NCBI RefSeq assembly: GCF_014652855.1
Contig: NZ_BMZP01000010.1
Coordinates: 82,802 to 146,801 of the forward strand
Direction: 5' to 3'
DNA from: Novosphingobium pokkalii
GTDB lineage: Bacteria > Pseudomonadota > Alphaproteobacteria > Sphingomonadales > Sphingomonadaceae
DNA length: 64,000 nucleotides
The position numbers and the translations under genes were made by a program. The notes under the pieces are model-generated. The model had not been told where the DNA came from and searched no databases. It saw nothing but the letters and a program-made list of their open reading frames with translations. Positions 30,649-39,233 of the stretch are shown here, piece by piece; position 1 is the first letter of the stretch, and each line of letters begins with the position of its first letter.

Positions 30649-31944
30649 ATGGCCAGCACCCCCCTTGATCCAGCGCAAGCTGCCCCACCCGACACCGCAG
30701 CGCAGCGGGCCGAACTGGCCTTGCGCGCGGCGATCGCCCTGCTGTTCCTGGTGGGACTGGCGGCCTTGCTGCGGGTGCTTGCCCCGGCGCCGGACCATGG
30801 CGCGCTGCGTGTGGATCTGGCGACACCGACCGCGCCGCCCCCGGCCCTGCCCGATCCGGCGGCCCTGCTCGCGGTCAGCGCGCAAGACGCCCGTGCCTCC
30901 AATGCAGCGGTGGCGATTGCCGATGCCCCGGTGGCGGCCGCGCCTTTCGTGATGCCGACAACGCTGGCCGCAGGCCACGAGCGGGCGCGCGATTGCCTGG
31001 CCGCCGCCGCCTGGTACGAGGCTGGCGATGATCCCTCGGGCGAGCGGGCGGTGATCCAGGTCGTGCTCAACCGCGCGCGCCACCCGGCCTTTGCCGCCAG
31101 CGTCTGCGGCGTGGTGTTCCAGGGCTCCGAGCGCGTGACCGGTTGCCAGTTCACGTTCACCTGCGATGGCAGCCTGGCCACGCGCCATCCCGGCCCGGCA
31201 GCCTGGGCCCGGGCGCGCGCCATTGCCGGCGCGGCCCTGGCCGGTGCGGTCGATCCCCGCGTCGGCTGGGCCACGCATTACCATGCCGATTACGTGGTGC
31301 CCAAATGGCGGGATTCGCTGACCAAGCTGGCACAAGTGGGTGCGCACCTGTTCTATCGCTGGCAAGGCTGGTGGGGCACCGCACCCGCGTTTCGCCGCCA
31401 CGCCGGCGATCCTGCGGCCGAACCACTCGAACTCAAGCTGGCCGCGCTTTCCCCGGCGCATGATGCGGCCAAGGCGGGCCAAGACCCGGCGCTCCTAGCC
31501 GGGCTGGCCGACAGCGACGAAGGCGTTTCGGCCAACACCCGCCTTTCGGCCACGGGCGCCTTGGCAATGCTGGATGATGCGCCCCCGGCCGCCATGGCCC
31601 CGGGCCGCGCCGCCCTGCTGGCGCGCCACGACGCCGCGACGGGAGCGAGTGGTCCGAGCGAGACGGCCACGATCCGCCTGACCTTCGACCCTGCGCTGTT
31701 TCCCGGCCGCTACGCCATCCAGGCTCTGGAAGCCTGCGGCCACCGTCCCACCTGCCTGGTGCTGGGCTGGCGCGGCAACACAGGCTCGGGCAGCCTCGAC
31801 ACCCTGGCCTTCGCCTATCGCCGCGACCGCACCAACGGCGGAGAAGGCGCGTGGTGGGACTGCACCCTCACCCCGCGCACCGACAAGGCGCAATGCCTGC
31901 CACCACCGGAACAACGCGCGGGCTTGTTGGCTGAGCGACGCTAG
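30649..31944 (+). CDS. SleB-like cell-wall hydrolase
   Basis: The 431-residue protein carries a cell-wall hydrolase domain (PF07486, SleB type) at about residues 105-245. The catalytic Glu sits in AAAAWYEAGDDPSGERAVIQVVLNRARHP, and FTFTCDGS and ATHYHADYVVPKW complete the domain. An N-terminal membrane anchor lies at about 22-45 (ALRAAIALLFLVGLAALLRVL), so the domain faces the periplasm. The C-terminal ~180 residues form an extra region with no recognised domain. It lies 14 bases after the beta-barrel gene and is probably co-transcribed. A role in local peptidoglycan opening is inferred. Confidence 0.85.
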   Translation: MASTPLDPAQAAPPDTAAQRAELALRAAIALLFLVGLAALLRVLAPAPDHGALRVDLATPTAPPPALPDPAALLAVSAQDARASNAAVAIADAPVAAAPFVMPTTLAAGHERARDCLAAAAWYEAGDDPSGERAVIQVVLNRARHPAFAASVCGVVFQGSERVTGCQFTFTCDGSLATRHPGPAAWARARAIAGAALAGAVDPRVGWATHYHADYVVPKWRDSLTKLAQVGAHLFYRWQGWWGTAPAFRRHAGDPAAEPLELKLAALSPAHDAAKAGQDPALLAGLADSDEGVSANTRLSATGALAMLDDAPPAAMAPGRAALLARHDAATGASGPSETATIRLTFDPALFPGRYAIQALEACGHRPTCLVLGWRGNTGSGSLDTLAFAYRRDRTNGGEGAWWDCTLTPRTDKAQCLPPPEQRAGLLAERR

Positions 31945-31996
31945 GTAAGCACGGACTGGCGTGCCGCGGATTTTGGAACACGCGGGCGTTGCGGTG

Positions 31997-32074
31997 GGCC
32001 CCGGATCAAGTCCGGGTCGACGAAAATCTCAATTTGCAAGATACTTGGTGCCACCCCGGACTTGATCCGGGGCC
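31997..32074. repeat. Second copy of the CCCGGACTTGATCCGGG palindromic repeat
   Basis: A 20-bp perfect inverted pair (31997-32016 and 32055-32074) shares its core with the 943-1031 element. It sits at the boundary between the GC-rich polysaccharide region and the AT-richer patch. Confidence 0.8.
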
Positions 32075-32134
32075 CGGCTTTGCCTGACAGCCACGCACAG
32101 CTACCAAGCACGAGGCAATATCAAATCGGTATTT

Positions 32135-32179
32135 CACACGAAGCCACAAAGAAGCTGTTGGTCTTCGTGGCTTCGTGTG
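32135..32179. repeat. 13-bp perfect inverted repeat, CACACGAAGCCAC
   Basis: CACACGAAGCCAC (32135-32147) and GTGGCTTCGTGTG (32167-32179) are perfect complements around a 19-base loop with inner GAAG/CTTC pairing. It could be a terminator-like hairpin or the end of a degraded mobile element. No T tract is present. Confidence 0.7.
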
Positions 32180-32273
32180 GATTTTCCGCCCGGCCGCCCA
32201 CACCAAGTCACGTAAATGAGTTCAGTATCTCGGGGCCACCGAAATTGGTGGAAAGCGGATTCCCGGCCAAATG

Positions 32274-33134
32274 TCACTCTCGTCGGCTCAGCTTACGTAA
32301 CCAGCGCTTGGGTGCGGACGTTGACCCAACAACCGTTCTCGCTTCAGCAACCCAACCGGGATCCCCGTCCACGACGAAAAAAGTCACATCGTTCGGGGTT
32401 TGAATGAGACTTGGTGTCGGAATTTCAGAGAAGTAACTGCCGTCCGCGAGCCGGGCTTCGGAAGCCGCGTAACCTGGGACCTCCATAAAATTCGTCATGC
32501 CGTTCATTACAAATTGGCGGTTGTCCGGCATAACAATTAACGTCGGTGAGAAGCCCATGCGCATCTCCGGCGCGCGGCTGCTTGCCTCTCGCACCTTCCG
32601 CGGCAGTGCAGATAAGCTTTCTTTTACCTGCGAAATCTCGGTACCCAATCGAAATTTCATGTGCTCCTGAACAGGAGCATCTAGCTGAACGCAAATAACT
32701 GCATTCCGAAAACGTTCGCCGGAATGAGTCACAACTTCACAAGGGGTAACCCGCTGTTCGATCCCGTTTCCGTAGGAGTCCGGTGGCGTCGGCCCAATGC
32801 TTTCAACAGTAATGACCACCGAAGGGGGCAAGACTATTTCAGCTTTATTCCACTCAAGGACGAGGGGAAGCCGCTTTGGATGAACATGCGTCATCCGCTC
32901 AGCATTGCCGTCAAGATGCCAGACCTCGCTGCACACAATGCATTGATGAAGCGAGCCGCGCCGTAATTCAATCCAATGAACAAGCTGCTGAATCCGGCTC
33001 AAATCTTCCGGACAATTCCGTTCATTGGCGTACCGCCAGTTGAACGAAACCGATGCTCCAGCCCGACAGGCTTGGCACCGCGGTTCGACACCAAGGCGCG
33101 AAGTGCCAAGGACGGTGAAAGGAAATTTTGCCAT
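32274..33134 (-). CDS. Orphan protein with N-terminal CxxC pairs, unknown function
   Basis: The 286-residue protein has CQAC (about residues 20-23) and CIVC (about 65-68), spaced like a zinc ribbon or rubredoxin-like knuckle, with an extra Cys between them. The rest is mixed alpha/beta without a recognised domain; no signal peptide or membrane segment is seen. Its base composition and codon use are distinctly less GC-biased than all neighbours, which suggests recent horizontal acquisition. The frame is long and uninterrupted, and the opposite strand offers only short ORFs. Neighbouring palindromes and non-coding DNA give no functional clue. Confidence 0.7.
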   Translation of the reverse strand: MAKFPFTVLGTSRLGVEPRCQACRAGASVSFNWRYANERNCPEDLSRIQQLVHWIELRRGSLHQCIVCSEVWHLDGNAERMTHVHPKRLPLVLEWNKAEIVLPPSVVITVESIGPTPPDSYGNGIEQRVTPCEVVTHSGERFRNAVICVQLDAPVQEHMKFRLGTEISQVKESLSALPRKVREASSRAPEMRMGFSPTLIVMPDNRQFVMNGMTNFMEVPGYAASEARLADGSYFSEIPTPSLIQTPNDVTFFVVDGDPGWVAEARTVVGSTSAPKRWLRKLSRRE

Positions 33135-33356
33135 AGAACTACAATGTCATATCAATCGAGAGTTCGCATCCGCTGCATTCGATCGGTGATGAGATCGAGG
33201 CGCGCGTGTAACTGACCTATCGGCAATATCTGCAACCAGGCGAAAAATCGCCCGACCGGATTTGCCCGCGCCGCTTGGCCGGAACCAGGCTGCGCTCAAC
33301 TGCCGAACGGAGAGGCCGAAAGGTCATTGTCTAACGCCCCACGCCGGTCACCGCGC

Positions 33357-33632
33357 TCATCCGGCGGGCACCTTCGCGTCCACACCATAGGCGGGTGCCA
33401 GGGCCGCCATCACGTCGCGCGCGGGGATGGCGAGCGGGGCATAGGCGGCGAAGGCGGGTGGCAGCCCTTCGGCGCCGAAGCTGATGAAGCGCAGGGTGGC
33501 GACGTGGCCCACAGGGATGACGCTGCCAGCCTGGTATAGCGTGTGCGCGGTGATGGTGCGGCTGAGGAGGACGAAGCGGTCCTTGCCGGCGGCCAGCGCG
33601 AGAGCAAGCGTCGGAAAAGAGCGCGGCAACAA
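33357..33632 (-). CDS. Small hypothetical protein (TTG start)
   Basis: This 91-residue frame has a protein-like composition (for example RFVLLSRTITAHTLYQ, VGHVATLRFISFGAEG). A GAGGGAG Shine-Dalgarno stands four bases before the TTG at 33632. The opposite-strand and other-frame readings are Arg/Pro-rich shadows. No family is recognised and no signal peptide is certain; residues 1-15 are mildly hydrophobic. It may also be a fragment of a larger ancestral gene, since it sits beside the low-GC patch. It is divergent from the SulP transporter gene. Confidence 0.45.
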   Translation of the reverse strand: MLPRSFPTLALALAAGKDRFVLLSRTITAHTLYQAGSVIPVGHVATLRFISFGAEGLPPAFAAYAPLAIPARDVMAALAPAYGVDAKVPAG

Positions 33633-33789
33633 GGGTCTCCCTCAAAAGATCTCGAACTGCGCCCTGGAATGATTTCATTTCATTGCAAAATCAGAGCCCA
33701 ATCATTTTGGTGGCATCGCTGGGCACCATGCCCACCCGTCCCTTGCCGGTCGTGCGCCAAGCGCGCACAAGGCCGGGCAGGAGGTGCCG

Positions 33790-35409
33790 ATGGCCAACCA
33801 TGTGCGCAATGCCCTGGCCGGGATGGCCATGGCCGGGCTGATGCTGCCCGAAGCAGTGGCCTATGCCGGGATTGCCGGACTGGCGCCGGGGCGGGCGCTG
33901 ATCGCTGCCGTGGTCGGCGGGCTGGCCTATGCGGTGATCGGGCGCAGCCGGTTTGCGGTGGTATCGCCCACGTCGTCCTCTGCCGCGATCCTAGCGGCGA
34001 GCCTGGCCAGTCTGGCCTCGGGCAATGGCACGACGGCGGCCAATGCCACGGCCTTGACCCTGCTGATTGGCGTGCTGTTCATCGGACTGGCGGCAGCGCG
34101 GCTGGGCAGCCTGGCCGGGTTCGTGGCGCGGCCGGTGCTGCGCGGCTTTGCCTTGGGCCTGGCGCTGACCATCATCATCCGCCAGATGCCGGCGCTGGTC
34201 GGGCTTCCCGCACCGCATGGTTCGGTGGGCGTGGTGGCCTGGGCGCTGGTTGCACATGGGGGGCAATGGCACTGGGCTACGCTGGCTTGCGGCCTCGCCG
34301 CGCTGGCGCTGCTGCTGGTCTTGCGGCGCTGGCCGGGCGTGCCGGGCGCGCTGATCGTGCTGGTGCTGGGGGTGGCCGGGGCCAGCCTGCCCGGCTTTGC
34401 CGCGCTGGGGATTGCCCAGGCCGGTCCGGCCCCCTTGCTGCTGGAAGCGCCGGTGCTGCCCTGCGATCCCGCGCAATGGCTGCGACTGGTGCCGCTGGCG
34501 GCGCCGCTGGTGCTGATCCTGTTTGCCGAAAGCTGGGGCACGATGCGCAGCCTGGCCCTGGCGCGGGGGGAAACGCTGGAAGCCAATCGCGAGCTCGCCG
34601 CGCTGGGCCTGGCCAATGCCATGGCCGGGCTGGCGCAGGGCATGCCGGTGGGCGCGGGGTTTTCCGCCGGATCGGCCAACGCGGCGAGCGGGGCGACCAG
34701 CCGCGCCGCCGGAGTGATCGCCGCGCTGGCGCTGCTGGTTCTGGCGCTGTGGGGCGGACCGCTGACATCGCGCCTGCCGCAGCCGGTGCTGGCGGCGGTG
34801 GTGATCGCGGCGCTGACCCATGCTCTGTCTCCCGCGCCGCTGCTGCGCCCGTGGAAGCTGGGCCGCGATCGCTGGGCAGCGCCGGTTGCCGCGCTCGGCG
34901 TGCTGACGCTGGGCGTGCTCGATGGGCTGCTGCTGGCGGTGGGGCTGAGCCTGGCGCAACTGCTTTATCGCCTGGCCCATCCTTCGCTGAGCGAACTGGG
35001 CCGGCTGGGCGAGAGCCACGATTACGTAGACCGCGCCGCGCATAGCACGGCGCAGGCGGTGCCGGGCCTGGCCATCTATCGCCCCAATGCGCCGCTGTTC
35101 TTTGCCAATGCCGAAACCGTGCTGGGCCTGGTTTCCCGACGCGCTCAGGGCCGGGGAACGCGGGTGGTGGTGCTGAGCCTGGAGGAGAGCGACGATCTCG
35201 ACAGCACCGCCGCCGAAGCGATCGGCGAGTTGCACGCAGGCTTGCTGGCGCATGGTGGCCGGCTGATCCTGGCGCGCACCCATGATCGCGCGCGGGCCGT
35301 GCTCGCTGCATCCGGGCTGGACGAATTGGCGCGCGATGCCACGTTCAGCGTTGCCGATGCCGTCGCGCTGGCGCAGACTGGTACTGCTCCAGCACGGGCG
35401 CAGACATGA
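33790..35409 (+). CDS. SulP-family anion transporter with STAS domain
   Basis: The 539-residue inner-membrane protein has the SulP opening AGLMLPEAVAYAGIAGLAP (residues ~13-32). PTSSSAAILAASLASLASG follows, with ten or more hydrophobic helices through residue ~400. A C-terminal STAS domain at about 420-525 includes FFANAETV and LSLEESDDLDSTAAEAI, the latter covering the STAS anion/nucleotide loop. Family members move sulfate, bicarbonate or dicarboxylates; the substrate here is unknown. ATG 33790 is preferred to GTG 33784 because AGGAGG ends five bases upstream. It is followed closely by the ParB-like gene. Confidence 0.92.
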   Translation: MANHVRNALAGMAMAGLMLPEAVAYAGIAGLAPGRALIAAVVGGLAYAVIGRSRFAVVSPTSSSAAILAASLASLASGNGTTAANATALTLLIGVLFIGLAAARLGSLAGFVARPVLRGFALGLALTIIIRQMPALVGLPAPHGSVGVVAWALVAHGGQWHWATLACGLAALALLLVLRRWPGVPGALIVLVLGVAGASLPGFAALGIAQAGPAPLLLEAPVLPCDPAQWLRLVPLAAPLVLILFAESWGTMRSLALARGETLEANRELAALGLANAMAGLAQGMPVGAGFSAGSANAASGATSRAAGVIAALALLVLALWGGPLTSRLPQPVLAAVVIAALTHALSPAPLLRPWKLGRDRWAAPVAALGVLTLGVLDGLLLAVGLSLAQLLYRLAHPSLSELGRLGESHDYVDRAAHSTAQAVPGLAIYRPNAPLFFANAETVLGLVSRRAQGRGTRVVVLSLEESDDLDSTAAEAIGELHAGLLAHGGRLILARTHDRARAVLAASGLDELARDATFSVADAVALAQTGTAPARAQT

Positions 35410-35426
35410 GTCACGGAGTGTAACGC

Positions 35427-36056
35427 ATGGGCTTGTCCGGACCGATCCAGCCGATCCTCAAGACCGTGGCGATCGCCGATCTGCGGCCCACGCAGATGAC
35501 CGTGGGCCTGCGCGAGGTGGAGCGCAAGCGCCGTGACTGGCTGCGCCGCCAGGAAACGAGCGCGGCCGGGGAGTTCCTCGGCGCGCACATGATCCCGGCG
35601 GTGATCGGGCCGGACGATCAGCTCTGGATGCTCGATCACCATCATCTCGCCCTGGCGCTGCATCTGGAGGGGGTGGAGCAAGTGCTGGTCTCGATCATCG
35701 CCCGGCTGGAGCATCTGCCGCGCAAGCGCTTCCTGGCGTTCCTCGATGCCAACAACTGGCTGCATCCCTATGATGCGCGCGGGCGCCGGCGCGAATGGAA
35801 GGCCCTGCCCCATCACGTGGGCAAGCTGGAAGACGATCCGTGGCGTTCGCTGGCCGGCGACGTGCGGCGCGCCGGTGGCTTTGCCAAGACCACGCGGCCC
35901 TATGCCGAATTCCTCTGGGCCGATTTCTTTCGCGATCACATCGGCCCGCGCAAGCTGGCCAACAAGTTTGACCAGGCCCTGCGCGAAGGGCTGGAGCTGG
36001 CCCGCAGCCATGCGGCGCTGCATCTGCCGGGCTATGCCGGCGTGGAGAACGACTGA
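35427..36056 (+). CDS. ParB-like domain protein (ParBc_2 type)
   Basis: The 209-residue protein resembles PF08857 (putative ParB-like nuclease). It has VAIADLRPTQMTVGLREVERKRR near the N-terminus, the HMIPAV strand, and LWMLDHHHLALAL corresponding to the ParB/sulfiredoxin box with its His-rich turn. The C-terminal half (HPYDARGRRREWKALP, RPYAEFLWADFFRDHI) is typical of this stand-alone subgroup rather than of chromosome-partitioning ParB. The biochemical role is unknown. The 17-base gap to the SulP gene suggests co-transcription. Confidence 0.8.
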   Translation: MGLSGPIQPILKTVAIADLRPTQMTVGLREVERKRRDWLRRQETSAAGEFLGAHMIPAVIGPDDQLWMLDHHHLALALHLEGVEQVLVSIIARLEHLPRKRFLAFLDANNWLHPYDARGRRREWKALPHHVGKLEDDPWRSLAGDVRRAGGFAKTTRPYAEFLWADFFRDHIGPRKLANKFDQALREGLELARSHAALHLPGYAGVEND

Positions 36057-36102
36057 ACGCCGGCGCGCAATTTCTGCAAGCCGGCGTTCAGGCAAGACCC
36101 CG

Positions 36103-37899
36103 TCAGTGGTTGTCGCGGGGCAGGCCCTTGGTCTGGGCGATCCGCTGGTACTTTTCCGCGCCTTCCAGAATGGCGCCGGTGTTCATCTGGCCAACCAGCG
36201 CGCGCTGGATTTCCTGCCACGGCGTCTGGCTGGCGGGATAGGGATAGCCGCCCTTGGCTTCCAGCGCAGCGCGGCGCGTGGCCAGCTCTTCGTCGGACAC
36301 CAGCACGTTGACAGTCCCGGCCTTGAGGTCGATCCGCACGCGGTCACCGGTTTCGAGCAGGGCCAGCCCGCCCATCGCCGCCGCTTCCGGGCTGGCGTTG
36401 AGGATCGAGGGGCTGCCCGAGGTGCCCGACTGGCGCCCATCGCCGATGCACGGCAGCGCGCTGACGCCTTCGGTGATGAGATAGGCCGGCGGGCGCATGT
36501 TGACCACTTCGGCCGCGCCGGGATAACCGATCGGCCCCGCACCGCGCATGAACAGCAACGTTTCAGGGGTGATGCCGGTGGCCGGATCGTCGATGCGGTG
36601 GTGATAGTCTTCCGGCCCGTCGAACACCACGCAGGGGCCTTCGAACGCATCGAGATCGGCCGGATTGGACAGATAGCGGCTGCGGAATTCCTGGCTGATC
36701 ACGCTGGTCTTCATGATCGCGGCGTCGAACAGGTTGCCCTTGAGCACCAGGAACCCGGCTTCTTCCACCAAAGGCTGCGCGAACGGGCGGATCACCCGCT
36801 CGTCCTCGATCGCCACGCCGCGGCAGTTGTCGCCCATGGTGCGGCCGTTGACGGTCATGGCGTTCTCGCGGATCAGGCCCTGCTCGATGAGCTGGCTCAC
36901 CACGGCGGGGACACCGCCGGCACGATAGTAATCCTCGCCCAGGTATTCACCGGCCGGTTGCAGGTTGACCAGCAGCGGCACCTTGTGGCCCAGGCGCTGC
37001 CAGTCCTCCAGCGGCAGGTCCACGCCCATGTGGCGCGCAATCGCGGCCAGGTGGATCGGCGCGTTGGTCGATCCGCCGATCGCGGAATTGACGACGATGG
37101 CGTTGTGGAACGCATCGAGCGTGAGAATGTCCGACGGCTTGAGGTCTTCGCGCACCATGTCGACGATGCGCTTGCCGGTGTGATAGGCGCACTCCTGCCG
37201 GTCGCGATAGGGCGCCGGGATCGCCGCCGAGCCGGGCAGCATCATGCCCAGCGCCTCGGCCAGCGAGTTCATCGTGGTGGCCGTGCCCATCGTGTTGCAA
37301 TAACCGGTGGACGGCGCGGACGAAGCGACCAGCTTGATGAAGCCATCCGCATCCAGTTCGCCGGCGGCCATCATCTGGCGGCCCTTCCACACGATCGTGC
37401 CCGAACCGGTGCGTTCACCCTTGTGCCAGCCGTTGAGCATCGGGCCGACCGACAGTGCGATGGCCGGGATATTGACCGTGGCGGCCGCCATCAGCAGCGC
37501 CGGCGTGGTCTTGTCGCAGCCCGTGGTCAGCACCACGCCATCGATCGGATAGCCATAGAGCGCTTCGACCAGGCCGAGGTACGTCAGGTTGCGATCGAGC
37601 CCGGCGGTAGGGCGCTTGCCGGTTTCCTGGATCGGATGGACCGGGAATTCCAGCACGATGCCGCCTGCCTCGCGCACGCCTTCGCGGATGCGCTCGGCCA
37701 AGACCAGGTGGTGCCGGTTGCAGGGGGACAGGTCGCTGCCGGTCTGGGCAATGCCGATGATCGGCTTGCCGCTGCGCAGTTCTTCGAGGCTGATCCCGAA
37801 ATTCAGGTATCGCTCCAGATAGAGCGACGTCATGTCGATGTTGTCGGGATTGTCGAACCAGGCGCGGCTGCGCAGCTTGGGGGTCTTGTGCTCGGTCAT
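36103..37899 (-). CDS. IlvD/Edd-family sugar-acid dehydratase, probably L-arabinonate dehydratase
   Basis: The 598-residue Fe-S dehydratase removes water from an aldonate to give a 2-keto-3-deoxy acid. Cluster and metal ligand motifs are visible: [26 protein letters not shown] and [22 protein letters not shown]. The C-terminal [16 protein letters not shown] is also family-typical. Pentonate dehydratases share this length and wording. Context with GH51, a KGSA dehydrogenase and an AraD1-type enzyme points to L-arabinonate, with D-xylonate or D-galactonate as alternatives. The gene follows galM by 9 bases on the same strand. Confidence 0.87.
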   Translation of the reverse strand: MTEHKTPKLRSRAWFDNPDNIDMTSLYLERYLNFGISLEELRSGKPIIGIAQTGSDLSPCNRHHLVLAERIREGVREAGGIVLEFPVHPIQETGKRPTAGLDRNLTYLGLVEALYGYPIDGVVLTTGCDKTTPALLMAAATVNIPAIALSVGPMLNGWHKGERTGSGTIVWKGRQMMAAGELDADGFIKLVASSAPSTGYCNTMGTATTMNSLAEALGMMLPGSAAIPAPYRDRQECAYHTGKRIVDMVREDLKPSDILTLDAFHNAIVVNSAIGGSTNAPIHLAAIARHMGVDLPLEDWQRLGHKVPLLVNLQPAGEYLGEDYYRAGGVPAVVSQLIEQGLIRENAMTVNGRTMGDNCRGVAIEDERVIRPFAQPLVEEAGFLVLKGNLFDAAIMKTSVISQEFRSRYLSNPADLDAFEGPCVVFDGPEDYHHRIDDPATGITPETLLFMRGAGPIGYPGAAEVVNMRPPAYLITEGVSALPCIGDGRQSGTSGSPSILNASPEAAAMGGLALLETGDRVRIDLKAGTVNVLVSDEELATRRAALEAKGGYPYPASQTPWQEIQRALVGQMNTGAILEGAEKYQRIAQTKGLPRDNH

Positions 37900-37908
37900 G
37901 TCTGCCTG

Positions 37909-39045
37909 TCAGCGCGAGGTGGAGACGCGATAGACCATGACATGCCGATAGGGCTTGCCGGGATCGACGCGCGCGGAAACGAACGAAGGATGGTTGGGCG
38001 CATCGGGGAACTTCTGCGGTTCCAGCGCGATGCCATCGCCCATGCGATAGAGGTGGCCCTGCTTGCCGACCAGCGTGCCGTCCAGGAAATTGCCGGCGTA
38101 GAACTGCACGCCCGGCTCGGTGGTCAGCACTTCGAGCACGCGGCCCGAGGCGGGGTCTTCCAGCCGCGCGGCCAGTTCGGGCTGCGTGGTAAGCCCCTTG
38201 TCCAGCGCGAAGTTGTGGTCATAGCCACGGCCGAACACGATCTGCTGGTCGCGCCCGTCGCGCAGGCCATCGACAACGCGGCGGCCCTTGGTGAAATCGA
38301 ACACCGTGCCCGCCACCGGGCGCAATTCGCCCGTGGGGATCAGCGTGGCATCGACCGGGGTGAAGGCCTTGGCGGGAATGGTCAGGACATGGTCCATCGC
38401 GCCCTGCGGCGCGCCTTCCCCGGCCAGGTTGAAAATGGCGTGGTTGGTCATGTTGATGATCGTGGGCTTGTCGGTCGTCGCCTCGAACGCGATCGTCAGG
38501 TTGCCCGCTTCATCCAGCGAATAGGTGACCGTAGCCTTGACCGTGCCGGGATAGCCGGCATCGCCATCGGGGCTGATATGGCTGAGCACGACGCTGGCCA
38601 CCGGCCCGGACTTGACCGAGACGACCTGCCAGACCTGTTTGTCGAACCCCTTGCCGCCGCCGTGCAGGCTCGCGGCCTTTTCGTTGAGCGGGAGCTGGTA
38701 GGTCTTGCCATCGAGCGTGAACTTGCCGCCGGCGATGCGGTTGGCATAGCGGCCGACAGTGACGCCGAAATAGTTGGGATGATCGACATAGCCGGCAAGG
38801 TCGTCATAGCCGAGCAGCACGTCGGCCGGCTTGCCGGCGCGATCGGGGGCGACCAGCGCCTGGAGCGTGGCGCCATAGCTGAGGATGCGGGCCGAAACCC
38901 CGTTGGCGGCCTTGAGCGTCACGGCCACGACCTGCTGGCCATCGGCCAGCGTGCCGGCGGCCTCCTGGCTCGCCTGCGCAGCATGGGCGCCGGAAAAGGG
39001 CGCGAGCGCGAGAAGCGCGGCAAGAGAAGCGGCCTTCGTGTTCAT
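37909..39045 (-). CDS. galM: Aldose 1-epimerase (mutarotase), exported
   Basis: It interconverts alpha and beta anomers of sugars released by hydrolases. The 378-residue protein has a signal peptide (residues 1-22, ending SGAHA-AQ), so it is periplasmic. Family motifs are YGATLQALVAPDR, VGRYANRIAGGKF, NMTNHAIFNLAGEG with the catalytic His, and the catalytic Glu region DGIALEPQKFPDAPN. ATG 39045 was chosen because GGAG lies six bases upstream and the signal peptide then starts correctly; longer starts lie in the promoter region. It heads a two-gene operon with the sugar-acid dehydratase. Confidence 0.92.
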   Translation of the reverse strand: MNTKAASLAALLALAPFSGAHAAQASQEAAGTLADGQQVVAVTLKAANGVSARILSYGATLQALVAPDRAGKPADVLLGYDDLAGYVDHPNYFGVTVGRYANRIAGGKFTLDGKTYQLPLNEKAASLHGGGKGFDKQVWQVVSVKSGPVASVVLSHISPDGDAGYPGTVKATVTYSLDEAGNLTIAFEATTDKPTIINMTNHAIFNLAGEGAPQGAMDHVLTIPAKAFTPVDATLIPTGELRPVAGTVFDFTKGRRVVDGLRDGRDQQIVFGRGYDHNFALDKGLTTQPELAARLEDPASGRVLEVLTTEPGVQFYAGNFLDGTLVGKQGHLYRMGDGIALEPQKFPDAPNHPSFVSARVDPGKPYRHVMVYRVSTSR

Positions 39046-39053
39046 CCTGGTCT

Positions 39054-39077
39054 CCATGATCGGCCCCATGATCGGCC
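39054..39077. repeat. Perfect tandem duplication of a 12-mer in the galM leader
   Basis: CCATGATCGGCC occurs twice head to tail (39054-39065 and 39066-39077), immediately upstream of the galM ribosome site on the minus strand. Confidence 0.7.
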
Positions 39078-39141
39078 TTTGCCCCCGGTCAGGCGCCACG
39101 CGAAAACACGTGCGCAGCCATTGACGTGGCCGTGCGGCGAC

Positions 39142-39158
39142 ATATAGTCCGACAAATA
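39142..39158. promoter_or_regulatory. Candidate operator of the arabinose GntR regulator (site 1)
   Basis: The site ATATAGTCCGACAAATA lies between divergent galM and the MFS transporter gene. Its reverse complement matches 41424-41440 at 13 of 17 positions, with GTC-N-GA(C/G) at the centre. Assignment to the adjacent GntR protein is inference. Confidence 0.5.
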
Positions 39159-39233
39159 GAAAGAGCGCAAGCCGGTTCGCAAGACGGCCGCCCATCGCTC
39201 TCTTCGTGCGCAAACCTTCGAGAGAGGATGGAC

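Larger units (their letters stand above)
31945..32273. other. 329-base intergenic region holding two palindromic elements
   Basis: The stretch contains the 31997-32074 copy of the dispersed CCCGGACTTGATCCGGG palindrome and a separate 13-bp perfect inverted repeat (32135-32179). GC content drops after about base 32100. No ORF or RNA gene is visible. Confidence 0.6.

Noticed and set aside
33135..33356. Possible transposase remnant to the right of the low-GC gene
   Set aside because: Short in-frame stretches were translated, but none shows a helix-turn-helix, DDE or other transposase motif.
35746..39147. 1133-residue open frame on the plus strand
   Set aside because: It is antisense to the dehydratase and aldose epimerase, both with clear catalytic motifs.
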